Assembly: GCF_030160395.1 (NCBI RefSeq)
Contig: NZ_BSOG01000008.1
Location: 25,586-89,585 of the forward strand
Origin: Chitinimonas prasina
GTDB lineage: Bacteria > Pseudomonadota > Gammaproteobacteria > Burkholderiales > Chitinimonadaceae
Length of the DNA stretch: 64,000 nucleotides
Direction: 5' to 3'
Shown here: one piece after another, positions 62,845-64,000 of the stretch
How the letters are laid out: the number at the start of each line of letters is the position of its first letter
Position numbering within the stretch: the stretch's first letter is position 1
Program-made: the position numbers and the translations under genes
Notes under the pieces: model-generated
What the model was told of the DNA's origin: nothing
The model's input: the letters and a program-made list of their open reading frames with translations, nothing else
Database searches by the model: none

Positions 62845-63735
62845 ATGGATAGATTGTTGGCGATGCGTGTGTTTGCCGATGTGGCCCAGACCGGCAGCTT
62901 TACCGCCAGTGCCGAGCGCCTGGATATGTCGCGCGCCATGGTGACCCGCTATGTGGCTGAGATGGAGCAATGGCTGGGTGCCCGCCTGTTGCAGCGCACT
63001 ACCCGGCGTGTGGCGCTGACCGATGCCGGCGAGCAATGCTTGCGGCGCAGCCAGCAGATGCTGGCATTGGTCGAGGAGGTGGAGGCGGAGATATCTCCGC
63101 CCGACGGGTTGCTGCGAGGGCAGTTGCGGTTGACCTGCAGCATGTCGTTTGCCTACGGCCACCTGGCGGCGGCCATCAGTGACTTTCTGACCATGCATCC
63201 GCTACTGAAGATAGATCTGGATGTGGGGGACAGGGCCGTGAACCTGGTCGAGTCGCGCATCGACCTGGCGGTGCGCATCAGTGCCGACCCTGACCCTGCG
63301 CTGATTGCCCGTCCATTGGCGCCTTGCGATTCCGTGCTGGTGGCAGCGCCTGCCTATCTGGCGGCCCATGGCCATCCGCAGCACCCGGTGGAGCTGAGCC
63401 AGCATCGTTGCCTGGGCTATGCCAATTTTGGCCGCAGCACCTGGCGCTTCAGCCAGGGCGAAGCTTGGCAGGAAGTCAGTGTCACCCCGCGCTTTACGGC
63501 CAATGAGGCAACGGTGCTGTTGCAGGCAGCCCTGGCAGGGGGAGGTATCGCGCTACAGCCCACCTATCTGGCCAACCATTTGCTGGCTGGTGGTGAGCTG
63601 GTGGCCGTGTTGCCAGGCTGGCAGCCGCCGCAGATGACTATCTATGGCTTATATCCATCGCGCCGGCAGCTATCCCCAGCGATACGGACGCTGCTGGATT
63701 TCCTGGTTGCACGATTTGCCGATCGGCGTTGGTAA
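62845..63735 (+). CDS. LysR-family transcriptional regulator
   Basis: A 296-aa LysR regulator. MDRLLAMRVFADVAQTGSFTASAERLDMSRAMVTRYVAEMEQWLGARLLQRTTRRVALTDAG is the winged helix; the effector domain follows from about residue 90 (LLRGQLRLTCSMSFAYGHLAAAI, LDLAVRISADPDPALIARPLAPCDSVLVAAPAYLAAHG). It is of the CrgA/DsdC-like subgroup. Divergent from the MBL-DsbA pair across about 135 bp, which it probably controls; no T-N11-A box could be fixed with certainty. Confidence 0.9.
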   Translation: MDRLLAMRVFADVAQTGSFTASAERLDMSRAMVTRYVAEMEQWLGARLLQRTTRRVALTDAGEQCLRRSQQMLALVEEVEAEISPPDGLLRGQLRLTCSMSFAYGHLAAAISDFLTMHPLLKIDLDVGDRAVNLVESRIDLAVRISADPDPALIARPLAPCDSVLVAAPAYLAAHGHPQHPVELSQHRCLGYANFGRSTWRFSQGEAWQEVSVTPRFTANEATVLLQAALAGGGIALQPTYLANHLLAGGELVAVLPGWQPPQMTIYGLYPSRRQLSPAIRTLLDFLVARFADRRW

Positions 63736-63865
63736 TTGCCAGCGTGGCGAATGCCTGCCCCTGAATATGGTCTTTAGGGCCGTCAGATCAGGCTGAACGG
63801 GCCTTCTGGCAGCTTGATCTGATACGGGATATTCGCGCTGCCGATAAGAATTTTGCGAATAGGTG

Positions 63866-63894
63866 TTGACGTGATTATCTGTGGGACGTATAGT
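63866..63894 (+). promoter_or_regulatory. rRNA operon promoter
   Basis: TTGACG (63866-63871), exact 17-bp spacer, TATAGT (63889-63894), with AT-rich sequence upstream and a G/C-rich discriminator. Together with the boxA downstream it marks the start of an rrn operon whose 16S gene lies beyond the right edge. Confidence 0.8.
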
Positions 63895-63970
63895 TCGCCT
63901 CCTTGCTGCTGACGCAGACAAAAACGAAGCGAAACGAATGAGTTTAGCGGAGTGGGTCTGAAGAAGCAAA

Positions 63971-63982
63971 CGCTCTTTAACA
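63971..63982 (+). promoter_or_regulatory. boxA antitermination site of the rRNA leader
   Basis: CGCTCTTTAACA, one base from the canonical boxA TGCTCTTTAACA, about 75 bp after the promoter. NusB-S10 binds it in nascent rRNA leaders. Confidence 0.85.
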
Positions 63983-64000
63983 AGATACAACCGATAAGCG

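Overview
The window is a chromosomal segment of a GC-rich betaproteobacterium. The evidence is the gene order maf / yceD-rpmF-plsX-fabH-fabD-fabG-acpP-fabF, the FolE2, NnrED and YgfZ housekeeping proteins, the CydP-CydABX oxidase, and an rRNA promoter with boxA at the right edge. A Neisseriales- or Burkholderiales-like host is an inference from the protein styles; the genus cannot be fixed from the sequence alone. No phage, plasmid, CRISPR array or complete insertion sequence is visible.

Layout. 1-2430: end of a TerC-type membrane protein, htpX, an NhaR-like regulator and a tRNA-Asn. 2638-6548: a tight four-gene run of FIST sensor, PAS histidine kinase, secreted YciI-domain protein and periplasmic binding protein. 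6576-15896: amino-acid/amine region with two class III aminotransferases, a glutamine amidotransferase, orphan binding proteins, a PAS-like regulator, and a MocR regulator divergent from a beta-alanine transaminase + MmsA pair (beta-alanine to acetyl-CoA). 16017-26833: a 65-bp inverted-repeat element, envelope and periplasmic proteins (YdgA-like, cyclophilin, S41 protease, AsmA-like), nnr, folE2, ygfZ and a second, identical tRNA-Asn. 27253-32171: a TRAP operon of the 2-oxoacid (TakP) type and aspartate aminotransferase. 32326-38371: small secreted and acetyltransferase genes, murJ, rpsT, an XRE regulator divergent from a CREST-type membrane hydrolase, and an AT-richer patch with an orphan membrane protein. 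38647-44829: a response regulator with a dead GGDEF domain, a large TonB-dependent receptor, nadE and a miniature LemA-like protein.

44963-56610 is the lipid/folate block: rRNA-methylase-like gene and maf on one strand; yceD, rpmF, plsX, fabH, a GST-like gene, fabD, a small membrane protein, fabG, acpP, fabF, pabB and pabC on the other. 56704-60404 is a cytochrome bd operon led by a GbsR/MarR-type regulator whose start is overlapped by a perfect palindrome, followed by cydP, cydA, cydB and cydX. 60512-63735 holds an acetyltransferase, a DsbA-like protein co-transcribed with a metallo-beta-lactamase-fold protein lacking the usual metal ligands, and a divergent LysR regulator. The window ends inside the leader of an rRNA operon.

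Most of the window is ordinary core genome. The best leads are the palindrome-controlled cydP-cydABX operon, the FIST/kinase/YciI/binding-protein operon, the PabB with a PIAGT instead of PIKGT motif, the degenerate MBL-DsbA pair, the mini-LemA protein and the self-regulated XRE/CREST gene pair.
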